Part shown: one piece after another, positions 18,858 to 27,003 of the stretch | How the letters are laid out: each line of letters begins with the position of its first letter | Position numbering within the stretch: position 1 is the stretch's first letter | NCBI RefSeq assembly: GCF_026967475.1 | Contig: NZ_CP114058.1 | Span: forward strand, 744,001 to 808,000 | Length of the DNA stretch: 64,000 nt | Reading direction: 5' to 3' | Source of the DNA: Rouxiella chamberiensis | Lineage (GTDB): Bacteria > Pseudomonadota > Gammaproteobacteria > Enterobacterales > Enterobacteriaceae | The notes under the pieces: model-generated | What the model was told of the DNA's origin: nothing | The model's database searches: none | The model's input: the letters and a program-made list of their open reading frames with translations, nothing else | Made by a program: the position numbers and the translations under genes

Positions 18858-19676
18858 TCAGAAAATCGAAACTGAATCCGGGAACTGCCATTTCTTGATC
18901 AGTTTCTGATAACTGCCGTCGGCTACCATGTCTTTCAGACCGGTTTCCAGCAGCGTCTTCATTTCAGTGTCGCCCTTGCGCACGGCAAACCCGATGTGAG
19001 TGTCGGCTTCAAACTCCGCTCCTGTGGTTTCAAAGGTGTCGCCTTTCTCGCTCAACAGCGCGACAGCTCCCGGCGTTGACAGGAATTCGGCATCGGCGCG
19101 TTTTTGCGCCACCGCCACTGCCGAGTCGGTGGCGGCAGGGAAGGTCAGCACATTGAGGGCCGGTTTTTTGGCCTCGAGACATTTTTGATTGTCAACGCGT
19201 GCCTGGCTCTCTTCGATACCGCCCAGCGTGACGGCGATATTTTTGCCGCACAGCGACAGGTCACGGCCGGTGATTTTTTCCGGATTGCCCTTGGCGACAA
19301 TGACGCGGCTGCCAATCTTCAGATAAGGCACGAAATCGACCTGTTGTGCACGGGCCGGATTGATGTACATCGCCGAGTTGATGATATCCAGACGTTTGCC
19401 CTGCAAGGCCGGGATAAGCCCTTTGAACTCCATCGACATCGGCGCAGGTTCCAGTGAAAGCGCTTTCGAGAGTGCCGTTATCAGCTCGATATCAAACCCG
19501 GTGAGGGTGCCATTTTTGGTAAATTCAAACGGCATGAACGTCGCGGCGGTGCCATAGGTCAGTTGACCCGGTGTCACCAGCGACGGCGTTGCCGCTTCGG
19601 CCAGCAGGGGAGCACTCAGGCAGAGGGTCGCCAGAGACACGGTGGCATATCGACGCAAAAAAGATTTTTTCAGCAT
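18858..19676 (-). CDS. Polar amino acid ABC transporter, periplasmic binding protein
   Basis: A 272-residue family 3 solute-binding protein. It has a signal peptide (about 1-27, ending LAEA) and the family start LTYGTAATFMPFEFTKNGTLTGFDIEL, which corresponds to the ligand-gripping N-lobe. Two Cys (in SLCGKN and NQKCLEAKK) may form a disulfide. The ATG at 19676 follows GGAG; an upstream start at 19688 is less likely. It is the first gene of the operon and faces the GntR gene across a 188-base promoter region containing two motif copies. Confidence 0.9.
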   Translation of the reverse strand: MLKKSFLRRYATVSLATLCLSAPLLAEAATPSLVTPGQLTYGTAATFMPFEFTKNGTLTGFDIELITALSKALSLEPAPMSMEFKGLIPALQGKRLDIINSAMYINPARAQQVDFVPYLKIGSRVIVAKGNPEKITGRDLSLCGKNIAVTLGGIEESQARVDNQKCLEAKKPALNVLTFPAATDSAVAVAQKRADAEFLSTPGAVALLSEKGDTFETTGAEFEADTHIGFAVRKGDTEMKTLLETGLKDMVADGSYQKLIKKWQFPDSVSIF

Positions 19677-19714
19677 GACAGACTCCATTTTCTCACGAGC
19701 AGGATTGCTCTTTG

Positions 19715-19731
19715 TGTATCATTAAATACAA
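19715..19731 (-). promoter_or_regulatory. Candidate GntR operator 1 in the divergent promoter
   Basis: TGTAT-CATTAA-ATACA is an inverted repeat. Read on the minus strand it starts TTGTATTT, the core shared with the sites at 11310, 18848 and 19824. It lies 39 bases upstream of the binding-protein start, where a repressor could block transcription. Confidence 0.5.
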
Positions 19732-19823
19732 TTAAATTCGTGAGTCAAGGCTCTTTTATGGTGCATTAATGCACGATTTTGGGGTTTTACGTACAGGCTT
19801 CACCATTTCGTCGCACTGTGATA

Positions 19824-19847
19824 TTGTATTTTTATCGCAATAAATAC
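19824..19847 (+). promoter_or_regulatory. Candidate GntR operator 2 in the divergent promoter
   Basis: TTGTATTT at 19824-19831 and a GTATTT / AAATAC inverted repeat spanning 19826-19847. It lies immediately before the GntR gene, fitting autoregulation. Confidence 0.5.
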
Positions 19848-19864
19848 TTTAGGTGCCTGCTTTT

Positions 19865-20776
19865 ATGACACAAACAGCGACTGCCAGCGGAAGGCGTTTG
19901 GCCAACCAGATCCTCGACCTGATTCGAGAAGCAAAATTTGAGCCAGGCCACCATCTGCGCGAACAGCAGCTTGCCGATATGGCAGGGGTGTCGCGTACAC
20001 CGGTTCGCGCCGCGCTCAAGCTTTTGAGCGAATTGGGCATTATCGAAGCACGGCGCAATCAGGGATTTTTCCTGCTGAAAGCCTATGACCAACTCCAGCG
20101 CATCAACATTGATGTGCCTACCAGCAGCGATCAGGAACTCTACGAGCAGCTGGTGAAAGACCGTATTGCAGGCAAGCTGCCGGATTCGTTGACGCAAATT
20201 GAAATAGCCCAACGCTACGATGCCGATCGCGGCGTGATGTCGCGCACTTTGCTGCGCCTTGCGGAAGACGGCCTGATCGCCCGCAACAAAGGGCATGGCT
20301 GGTCATTTTTGCCAACGCTCAACAGCGATGTCGCGTTGAGCAACGGTTATGGATTTCGCCTGATGATTGAGCCGGGCGGGCTGGTTTCACCCAGTTTCCG
20401 CGCCGACAAAAGCGCACTCAAGCGTCTGCGGCTTCAGCATATCTATCTGATAAATCATCCAGATATTCTGGCAGTCGACAGTCGGCAGATTTTTGAAACC
20501 GACGCCACGTTTCACGAAATGCTCGCCGAATTCAGCGGCAACATTTTTGTATTGCAAGCCATTCAGCAGCAAAACCGCCTGCGCCGCCTGCTGGAGTTTG
20601 GTTCCTATACCAACAAGCAGCGCGTGCGGGAGTGGTGTCAGGAGCACGTGGCGATTATTGACGCGGTGCTGGAAGAACGGATGAGCGATGCGGCCGACAT
20701 GATGCGCAAACATCTCCAGTCGGCTTATCAAATGGTTTTGAACAAGGTCAGTAAATCAAACGACAGAGGTATGTGA
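19865..20776 (+). CDS. GntR-family regulator with two winged-helix domains and an FCD-like domain
   Basis: A 303-residue transcription factor. Residues about 8-70 are a GntR winged helix (REQQLADMAGVSRTPVRAAL). Residues about 88-145 look like a second winged helix (LTQIEIAQRYDADRGVMSRT). The rest is a helical effector domain of FCD type (ETDATFHEMLAEFSGN, then EWCQEHVAIIDAVLEERMSDAADMM with metal-binding-type His). A tandem DNA-binding arrangement is unusual among GntR/FadR proteins and would allow binding to extended sites. It is divergent from the catabolic operon, whose promoter holds its likely operators. ATG 19865 is chosen; GTG 19853 is an alternative. Confidence 0.85.
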   Translation: MTQTATASGRRLANQILDLIREAKFEPGHHLREQQLADMAGVSRTPVRAALKLLSELGIIEARRNQGFFLLKAYDQLQRINIDVPTSSDQELYEQLVKDRIAGKLPDSLTQIEIAQRYDADRGVMSRTLLRLAEDGLIARNKGHGWSFLPTLNSDVALSNGYGFRLMIEPGGLVSPSFRADKSALKRLRLQHIYLINHPDILAVDSRQIFETDATFHEMLAEFSGNIFVLQAIQQQNRLRRLLEFGSYTNKQRVREWCQEHVAIIDAVLEERMSDAADMMRKHLQSAYQMVLNKVSKSNDRGM

Positions 20777-21561
20777 TGGATTTTGGTATTACGGGACGTG
20801 TGGCACTGGTAAGCGGTGCGGGAAGTGGTCTGGGACGGGCGATGGCGCTCTCGCTGGCCGCAGAAGGAGCAGTGGTGGCGGTGTGTGGCCGCACCGAGTC
20901 TTCGCTGATTGAAACGGCCGAGATTATCAAGGCCAACGGCGGACGTGCCAAGGCTTTTGTGATGGATTTGACCCAGCCGGAAACATTCGATGACGTACTG
21001 GCCGGGATCCATCAATATCTGGGTCCTGTCGGCATTCTGGTCAACAACTCCGGCGGGCCGCCGCCGTCGAAAGCCAGTGGCGTTGCGCCGGAAACCTGGG
21101 CGGCCCAATTCTCGACGATGGTGAGTTCCCTGATTCTGCTGACCGACAAGGTGCTGCCGGACATGCGCAGCCTCAAGTGGGGGCGCATCATCACCAGTAC
21201 GTCGTCAGGTATCGTGACGCCGATTCCCAATCTGGGCATGTCCAACACGCTGCGAATGGCGCTGGTGGGCTGGTCGAAAACGCTGGCCGGTGAAGTCGCC
21301 GGTGACGGCATTACGGTAAACGTGATTCTGCCGGGCCGTATTTCGACCAAGCGTCTGGGGCAGTTGGATGAAGCCCGCGCAGGGCGCGAAGGGCTGTCGG
21401 TCGAACAGGTTGCCGAGAAGAGTGCGGCGACCATCCCGGTTGGCCGCTATGGCGAACCCGAAGAATATGGCGCTGTCGCGGCCTTCCTCGCGAGCCGTCA
21501 GGCGTCTTACATGACCGGTTCTGTCATCCGCGTCGATGGCGGCATGATCCCTTCGATTTAA
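20776..21561 (+). CDS. Short-chain dehydrogenase/reductase lacking the YxxxK motif
   Basis: A 261-residue Rossmann-fold oxidoreductase with the cofactor motif SGAGSGLG, the acidic or polar specificity region CGRTES, and NNSGG in place of NNAG. At the position of the catalytic Tyr-x-x-x-Lys the sequence reads GMSNTLRMA, with Ser and Arg instead. The preceding catalytic Ser (TSTSSG) is present. A subgroup of SDRs shares this SNxxR form, and its activity is uncertain. The gene overlaps the GntR stop (TGATG), so the two are translated together. A likely intrinsic terminator follows 10 bases after the stop. Confidence 0.85.
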   Translation: MDFGITGRVALVSGAGSGLGRAMALSLAAEGAVVAVCGRTESSLIETAEIIKANGGRAKAFVMDLTQPETFDDVLAGIHQYLGPVGILVNNSGGPPPSKASGVAPETWAAQFSTMVSSLILLTDKVLPDMRSLKWGRIITSTSSGIVTPIPNLGMSNTLRMALVGWSKTLAGEVAGDGITVNVILPGRISTKRLGQLDEARAGREGLSVEQVAEKSAATIPVGRYGEPEEYGAVAAFLASRQASYMTGSVIRVDGGMIPSI

Positions 21562-21570
21562 CGCCTTCTC

Positions 21571-21596
21571 TGTCGCAGGAATAGCTTCCTGCGACA
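21571..21596 (+). terminator. Terminator after the SDR gene
   Basis: Perfect stem TGTCGCAGGAA / TTCCTGCGACA with loop TAGC; downstream sequence is pyrimidine-rich (CTCTCTC, then CTTTCTCTTTTC). Confidence 0.65.
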
Positions 21597-21636
21597 GCCT
21601 CTCTCGACACCTTTCTCTTTTCTTCATCCATAAGTT

Positions 21637-21653
21637 TGCATTATGTTGGTGCA
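21637..21653 (+). promoter_or_regulatory. NtrC enhancer site upstream of nac
   Basis: TGCATTATGTTGGTGCA matches the NtrC consensus TGCACCATATTGGTGCA at 14 of 17 positions. It lies about 130 bases upstream of the sigma-54 promoter at 21784, a normal enhancer distance. Confidence 0.8.
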
Positions 21654-21783
21654 TAGCCGTTGCAGAAATTTTCTGCAACTTTCGGCCCGCTTTTTTAATG
21701 TCGCTTGGCTCAATCTGATTTTTGCTTAAAAAATAGAGTATTAGCTGATTTTTTCATGAGTATTAATGACTCATGACCTTAAT

Positions 21784-21799
21784 TGGCCCTGATCTTGCT
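21784..21799 (+). promoter_or_regulatory. Sigma-54 (-24/-12) promoter of nac
   Basis: TGGC, seven bases, TTGCT: exact -24 TGGC and -12 TTGC elements with correct spacing. Together with the upstream NtrC site it predicts nitrogen-limitation expression of nac. Confidence 0.85.
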
Positions 21800-21918
21800 T
21801 CATAAAATGACAGGGTCCGACGAATCAAGTATTCGCGGAAATTATGATAAAGAACGTTCGCTTCAATTAGGGGCAACCCTTTTCAAGTTTATCGCTACCA
21901 GGTTCGATGGAGACAGAG

Positions 21919-22848
21919 ATGAATCTCAGACGCTTGAAGTACTTCGTGAAAATCGTCGATATCGGCAGTCTCACGCAGGCCGCAGATGTGCTGCATATCG
22001 CCCAGCCGGCCCTGAGTCAGCAGTTGGCTACGCTTGAAGGGGAACTGAAACAACAGCTTCTGGTGCGCACCAAACGCGGCGTTACGCCAACGGAAGCGGG
22101 CAATATTCTCTATGCCCATGCGCAGACCATTCTCCGCCAATGCGAGCAGGCCCATAGCGCAGTCAACTGCGCGGGTCTGGCGCTGAACGGGCAGGTCTCC
22201 GTGGGTATGGCGCCCGGCACGGCCGCCTCCATGCTGGCACTTCCGTTGCTGCAGGCCGTACGTGAACAGCATCCGGGTATTCTGCTGTATCTCAATGAAA
22301 ACTTCGGCAGTGAATTAACCGAGCAAACGGTGAATGGCCGCATGGATATGGCCGTGCTGTACGGAAATAAAGCGATTCCGGGCCTGTCGTTTGTGCCATT
22401 GATGAAAGAGGATCTTTATCTCGTCGCAACCCATTCCGTGCCCAATCCGGGCAAATATATTGAATTGACCGACGTCGCCAAACTCAATCTGTTCCTGCCG
22501 CGCACCAACGATGTGCTGCGCAAGCTGGTGGATGATGCGATGGCGTTGCGCAGACTCTCGGCGAAAGTTATCGGCGAGATTGAGTCGGCCACCACGCTGA
22601 CGGCGGCCATTGCCAGCGGACTGGGCGCCACGATTTTGCCCGAGTCTGCCGCAAGGGCCATCGTCGGGCCAGCCAATGCCTGGATGTCCTGTATCGGCAG
22701 TCCGTCTATTCAGGCACCGCTTTCGCTGTGTGTGTCGGATCATTTACCGCTCTCGCAGCCTGCTCAGGCGGTGCAGAAAATCTTGCTGGCGCTGGTCGCC
22801 AACAGCCGTGAACGCGAAGAGGTGCGTCCGCTGCTGGCAGTCAGTTAA
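21919..22848 (+). CDS. nac: Nitrogen assimilation control LysR regulator Nac
   Basis: Nac couples sigma-70 promoters to nitrogen limitation: NtrC makes Nac, and Nac then activates or represses genes for use of poor nitrogen sources. The 309-residue protein starts MNLRRLKYFVKIVDIGSLTQ, almost the known Nac N terminus, with the helix-turn-helix LTQAADVLHIAQPALSQQLAT and the Nac-typical VIGEIESATTLTAAIASG in the effector domain. The ATG at 21919 follows GGAGA; an in-frame ATG at 21907 is poorer. The upstream sigma-54 promoter and NtrC site agree with the identification. A strong terminator follows. It lies between two catabolic gene groups it could plausibly control. Confidence 0.92.
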   Translation: MNLRRLKYFVKIVDIGSLTQAADVLHIAQPALSQQLATLEGELKQQLLVRTKRGVTPTEAGNILYAHAQTILRQCEQAHSAVNCAGLALNGQVSVGMAPGTAASMLALPLLQAVREQHPGILLYLNENFGSELTEQTVNGRMDMAVLYGNKAIPGLSFVPLMKEDLYLVATHSVPNPGKYIELTDVAKLNLFLPRTNDVLRKLVDDAMALRRLSAKVIGEIESATTLTAAIASGLGATILPESAARAIVGPANAWMSCIGSPSIQAPLSLCVSDHLPLSQPAQAVQKILLALVANSREREEVRPLLAVS

Positions 22849-22878
22849 TCGCGAAAGAGAGATGTCTGTCTTGAAAAG

Positions 22879-22919
22879 GCCAGTTAATGAGCATTATGAC
22901 TCATTAACTGGCTTTTTTT
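22879..22919 (+). terminator. Intrinsic terminator of nac
   Basis: Perfect 13-base stem GCCAGTTAATGAG / CTCATTAACTGGC with an 8-base loop and a run of seven T. Confidence 0.9.
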
Positions 22920-23114
22920 ATGATTGATTATATTTAATTTTTTTTATTGCCTCTATGAATTAAATAATATTTATATTTGAGCTATTCGTCACTTAAATAG
23001 ATGAGCTTAAATAAATATCGAATATTTATAAAGAATATTTTTACTGGCTGTTTTAGAGAGACTCGGATATTGTCTTCTCGCACACTATGACGTCACCACG
23101 GAATGGAAGACATT

Positions 23115-23773
23115 ATGCTAGAGCTTACTGCCATTAATTATCGCGATTTATCGGAAGACAAATCGACGGAGATTTACTCATTAAGAAAAAAGTATTTAAA
23201 GACCGTTTAAATTGGGAGGTAAATTGCAAAAATAATATGGAGTTCGATGCCTATGACAACGAACATACGACCTATATTATGGGCGTGTGCAATGAACAGG
23301 TGGTATGCAGTCTTCGGCTCATTGAAACGCGTTATCCCACCATGATTATTGGCACTTTTCTTCCCTTTTTTGAAAAAATCGATTTACCTGAAGGAAATTT
23401 CATCGAAGCAAGCCGCTTTTTTGTGGATAAAAACAAAATAAAAGCGTTCGAGCTTATTCGGCAACCTGTCACCAGCATGCTGTATCTCGCCGTTATCAAT
23501 TATTGCCTGTCAATGCGCTATAAGGGCATATATGCGATTGTCAGTCATGCAATGTACACAATAATCAAAAGGTCGGGCTGGGAGATTTCAATCATTGAAC
23601 AGGGAATTTCGGAAAAGCGCCAGCGGGTCTATCTTGTTCATCTGCCCGTTGACTGTAAAAATCAGCATGTGCTTTTTGACGGCATACACGGCAAAAGCCA
23701 GATGGACACACCCGATTTTATCGGATGGCCGCTGGCGTTTGCCTCACAGCGGGACCGGCTTGATAAGCTGTAG
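23115..23773 (+). pseudogene. LuxI-family acyl-homoserine lactone synthase, frameshifted
   Basis: LuxI proteins make N-acyl-homoserine lactones from S-adenosylmethionine and acyl-ACP. The ATG at 23115 (GGAAGA upstream) opens MLELTAINYRDLSEDKST and EIYSLRKKY, then terminates. Restoring one T in the short T-run at 23195-23197 gives FKDRLNWEVNCKNNMEFDAYD and joins the long second part. That part has the catalytic ExxR block FIEASRFFVDK and the C-terminal SGWEISIIEQG. The repaired length is 219 residues, normal for EsaI/ExpI relatives. As written, the conserved N-terminal Arg and Trp region is out of frame with the rest. The gene overlaps the 3' end of luxR by 30 bases, tail to tail. Confidence 0.85.
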
Positions 23774-24475
23774 CTCATGGGCAATTTTTATCCCCTGGCG
23801 AATATTGCTGACGCCGAGTTTTGTGAGGGCATTGCGCGAGTGAAATTTTACGGTCGTTAATTTGATGCCCAGCAAGACAGCAATCTCTTTATAGGTTTTG
23901 CCTAGACTGGCGAAATACAGAAACCTCACTTTCTCTTTTAGAGAAAATTCGGGGGGAAGTTCGGGTTTTTCGCCAATACGGCGCATTTCACTGTATAGCG
24001 ACAGGAGTTTGTCATGCACCAGCAATAATAACATTTGCAGTTTGTCCTGTTGACGTTCAATTCTGGCCTCAAGATCATAATCGCAAAATTCGTGGGTCAT
24101 TATCGAGAGCAGGCCAAAGTTGTGGGTGGCATCATGCACCACAAACGTATAGCCACTGACAATATTGTAGTCTCTGGCCATATTAAAGACTTTAGGGAGT
24201 TTTAATCCGGAGGTGATCACAATGTTTTCATCCCAGGTAAAAGGCAGAATTCTATTTGCACCGGTGATCACCACAGGGTCCGTAAGCTGACATTTATTTT
24301 CTATATAAATTTCCGCCCAGTCACTTTTATTGGTGATTATTGTGGTTTCCGAAGGGTCTTTTTTATTGATAATGGCATAGGCATAATTAATGCCGCTGAA
24401 TTCGCGCAGTTTTTTATCTAAAAAATCTTTAATAACGGCGTTGATAGATTCATTTTTAAAAAATGAGGAGGTCAT
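23744..24475 (-). CDS. LuxR-family quorum-sensing regulator (EsaR/ExpR type)
   Basis: A 243-residue regulator. The N-terminal autoinducer domain has the conserved ligand residues Trp53, Tyr57, Asp66 and Pro67 (SDWAEIYIENKCQLTDP) and Trp81 (FTWDE). The C-terminal GerE helix-turn-helix is at about 180-235 (LGKTYKEIAVLLGIKLTTVKFH). The convergent overlap with luxI is typical of the EsaR/ExpR/YenR group, many of which bind DNA without ligand and are released by it. With luxI broken, this protein would either act constitutively or respond to signals made by other cells. The gene itself is intact. Confidence 0.88.
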   Translation of the reverse strand: MTSSFFKNESINAVIKDFLDKKLREFSGINYAYAIINKKDPSETTIITNKSDWAEIYIENKCQLTDPVVITGANRILPFTWDENIVITSGLKLPKVFNMARDYNIVSGYTFVVHDATHNFGLLSIMTHEFCDYDLEARIERQQDKLQMLLLLVHDKLLSLYSEMRRIGEKPELPPEFSLKEKVRFLYFASLGKTYKEIAVLLGIKLTTVKFHSRNALTKLGVSNIRQGIKIAHELQLIKPVPL

Positions 24476-24502
24476 TGCACATCCCTATCCATGATCGTGA
24501 AG

Positions 24503-24522
24503 GCTCAAACTATAGACCATCG
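24503..24522 (-). promoter_or_regulatory. Weak lux/esa-box-like site upstream of luxR
   Basis: Contains ACTATAG and agrees with the EsaR box at about 11 of 20 positions, 28 bases before the luxR start. The position suits autorepression; the match is weak. Confidence 0.25.
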
Positions 24523-24652
24523 ATAATATAAATACACCTTCCTCTCTATTTGTTGAAAATATATAAATGAGCAGAATACATGCGGGGGAAGCGGGGCAGG
24601 AGAACGTGTATAAACCGGTCGGAGGGGGAAACCGCCGACCGGTCGCCAATAC

Positions 24653-25495
24653 TTACAGCACTTTTTCCAGAAAACGGCGTGTGCGCTGATGACGAGGATT
24701 ATCCAGCACCTGCGAAGCCTTGCCGGTTTCAACAATGGCGCCGTCAACCATAAACACCACGCGGTCAGCCACCTGTCGTGCAAAGCCGATTTCATGAGTG
24801 ACAACGACCAGCGTAACGCCTGATTCGGCCAACTTCCTGATAACGTCCAGCACTTCGCCAACCAATTCCGGATCGAGCGCTGACGTGGGCTCGTCAAACA
24901 GCATCACTTTTGGATTGAGCGCCAGCGCGCGCGCGATAGCAATCCGCTGCTGCTGCCCGCCCGAAAGATGGCGCGGCCAGGCGTGGGCCTTGTCGCGCAG
25001 TCCAACGGTATCGAGCAACTCATAGGCCCGTTCGATGGCCTGCTTGCGGTTATACAGACCATGCACGATGGGCGCTTCGATGATGTTGTCGAGGACCGTC
25101 ATATGCGGGAACAGATTGAAATTCTGAAACACATAACCGCAGTGGATGCGTTGTTTCAGAATCGCTTTCTCTTTCAGCTCATACAGTTTGTCGCCTTTAC
25201 GACGATAACCAATGTAGTCGCCATCTATCTGAATAAAACCTTCATCGACACTTTCAAGATGATTGATGGTACGCAAAAGCGTCGATTTCCCGGAGCCGGA
25301 AGGGCCGAGAATAACCGTGACGGTGCCGGATTCAATGGTCAGACTCACATCGTCCAGCGCCTTGAAGGTGCCGTAGGATTTGCTGAGATTGCTGATTTCA
25401 ATGCGTCCGCCAATGGGCAGCCGCTGGGGGCGATGATAAGCCGGTTGAGCAGCGTCCGTCGGACGATTGACAAAGAGATCAAAGGCTTCTGACAT
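24653..25495 (-). CDS. Amino acid ABC transporter, ATP-binding protein
   Basis: A 280-residue GlnQ/TcyN-type ATPase with a ~30-residue N-terminal extension before IEISNLSKSYG. It shows Walker A GPSGSGKST, signature LSGGQQQR, Walker B VMLFDEPTSALD and the switch His in VVTHEIGF. It is the last gene of the operon binding protein - acetyltransferase - permease - ATPase. Confidence 0.9.
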   Translation of the reverse strand: MSEAFDLFVNRPTDAAQPAYHRPQRLPIGGRIEISNLSKSYGTFKALDDVSLTIESGTVTVILGPSGSGKSTLLRTINHLESVDEGFIQIDGDYIGYRRKGDKLYELKEKAILKQRIHCGYVFQNFNLFPHMTVLDNIIEAPIVHGLYNRKQAIERAYELLDTVGLRDKAHAWPRHLSGGQQQRIAIARALALNPKVMLFDEPTSALDPELVGEVLDVIRKLAESGVTLVVVTHEIGFARQVADRVVFMVDGAIVETGKASQVLDNPRHQRTRRFLEKVL

Positions 25496-25510
25496 AATAC
25501 GATGCTCCAG

Positions 25511-26425
25511 TTAAGGTCGGGCCGCGCGCCATTGCAGCAGGCGTTGCAGCGGAGTCAGGGCAACCTGACGTGTCGTACCGCGCGCGAAATAGCGCTCGAC
25601 ATAATATTGCAGCACGGACAGCACGGTGGTGATGACCAGATACCAGACAGTGGCGACCATCAGCAGCGGAATCACCTGCTGGGTGCGGTTATAGAGGATC
25701 TGCACGGTATAAAACAGCTCGGGCATCGAGATGACATAGACAATGGCGGTACCTTTCGCAAGACCGATCACTTCATTGAAACCGGTTGGAATAATCGCGC
25801 GCAGCGCCTGCGGCAAGATAATGCGGAAAGTGCGACGATAAGCCGGTAATCCCAGCGCGGCGGCGGCTTCATGCTGTCCCTGTTCTACGCCATTGATGCC
25901 GCCACGAATAATTTCGGCGGTATAGGCGGACTGCACCAGCGAAAGCCCGAGCACCGCTACGGTGAATTGATCCAGCAGATCCACTGTGGGATGCTTGAAA
26001 AACTCCAGCTGGGTAAACGGAATGCCGAGCGACAGGCTGTCGTAGAGATAGGAAAAGTTATACAGCACGATGAGAACCAGCAGCAAAGGCAACGAACGGA
26101 ACAGCCAGATATAACCCCATGCCAGCGAGTTCAGCAGATAGGATTTCGACAGCCGCGCCAGCGCCAGCAGCGTGCCGAAAATCACGCCGAATACCGTACC
26201 AAGCAGAGTAAGCAGCAGGGTTCTGCCCAGTCCGGAAAGGATCACCGGCTCGAAGAAGTATTGGCGGAATACGCTCCATTCCCAGCGCGGATTCGTGGCG
26301 ATGGACTGTACAATCGCCAGCAGGATAAACAGGGCAAACACCGCGCCGAGCAGGCGCAGCGGGTAACGGGCGGGCACTACCTTCAACGGCGATGCCGGAT
26401 TCGAGCGGGCGCTAACGTCAGTCAT
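25511..26425 (-). CDS. Amino acid ABC transporter, permease
   Basis: A 304-residue inner-membrane permease with an extended N terminus and a first membrane helix (LLGAVFALFILLAIV) before the HisM-like core. The EAA loop is EAAAALGLPAYRRTFRIILPQ. The start ATG at 26425 overlaps the end of the acetyltransferase gene by 8 bases, indicating coupled translation. Confidence 0.9.
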   Translation of the reverse strand: MTDVSARSNPASPLKVVPARYPLRLLGAVFALFILLAIVQSIATNPRWEWSVFRQYFFEPVILSGLGRTLLLTLLGTVFGVIFGTLLALARLSKSYLLNSLAWGYIWLFRSLPLLLVLIVLYNFSYLYDSLSLGIPFTQLEFFKHPTVDLLDQFTVAVLGLSLVQSAYTAEIIRGGINGVEQGQHEAAAALGLPAYRRTFRIILPQALRAIIPTGFNEVIGLAKGTAIVYVISMPELFYTVQILYNRTQQVIPLLMVATVWYLVITTVLSVLQYYVERYFARGTTRQVALTPLQRLLQWRAARP

Positions 26426-26987
26426 AGGCTTTCTCCGCCAGTGATATATTGTCATCTTCGGCGGTTTCATTCACCGCCGACTCGACCGCCGCAGCGACGG
26501 GCGAGAGGTGCTTGATAAACGGCAGACGGCCGTCATGCGGTGGCAGGGCCAGCGTCTCGCGATCGGCATGGATATCGAACTGAGGTTCATAGCCCTGGGA
26601 CAGATACAGATTGACTGCCTCCGGCTGACGAAACCCCGTGGTCAGAAAGACACGGGAATACCCGCTTTTCAGCGCCAGCGCTTCCAGCTCTTTCACCACT
26701 TTTTGTGCCAGTCCCTGCCTGCGCAGCGAGGTATCGGTCCAGATACGTTTCAGTTCGGCGGTGCTTTCGTCATACCGCTTGTAAGCACCCATCGCGATGG
26801 GACGACCGTCTCGCAGGAGCACGATAAAATCGCCGTCCGGCGGGGCATACGCGCTTAAAGGATCCTCTTCTTTCTGTTTGCCAAAATAGTCGCCGTAACG
26901 GGCGCGGTATTCGCCAAACAGGCCTTCGATAATCGGCACGACAAGAGGATCATCAGGTTGCGTGTGAATAAATTTATCCTGGCTCAT
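26418..26987 (-). CDS. GNAT-family N-acetyltransferase
   Basis: A 189-residue acetyl-CoA-dependent N-acetyltransferase. The core is clear: a substrate-side strand FIVLLRDGRPIAMGAYKRYD, the acetyl-CoA pyrophosphate loop RRQGLAQKVV and the C-terminal strand NLYLSQGYEP. About 35 low-complexity residues follow at the C terminus. Being embedded in an amino acid ABC operon next to an LLM monooxygenase matches gene sets where the transferase N-acetylates an imported S-substituted cysteine before C-S cleavage (the Bacillus subtilis yxe/ytmI types). This assignment rests on context. Confidence 0.85.
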   Translation of the reverse strand: MSQDKFIHTQPDDPLVVPIIEGLFGEYRARYGDYFGKQKEEDPLSAYAPPDGDFIVLLRDGRPIAMGAYKRYDESTAELKRIWTDTSLRRQGLAQKVVKELEALALKSGYSRVFLTTGFRQPEAVNLYLSQGYEPQFDIHADRETLALPPHDGRLPFIKHLSPVAAAVESAVNETAEDDNISLAEKAYD

Positions 26988-27003
26988 AGGGAGTTTCCTA
27001 CAA

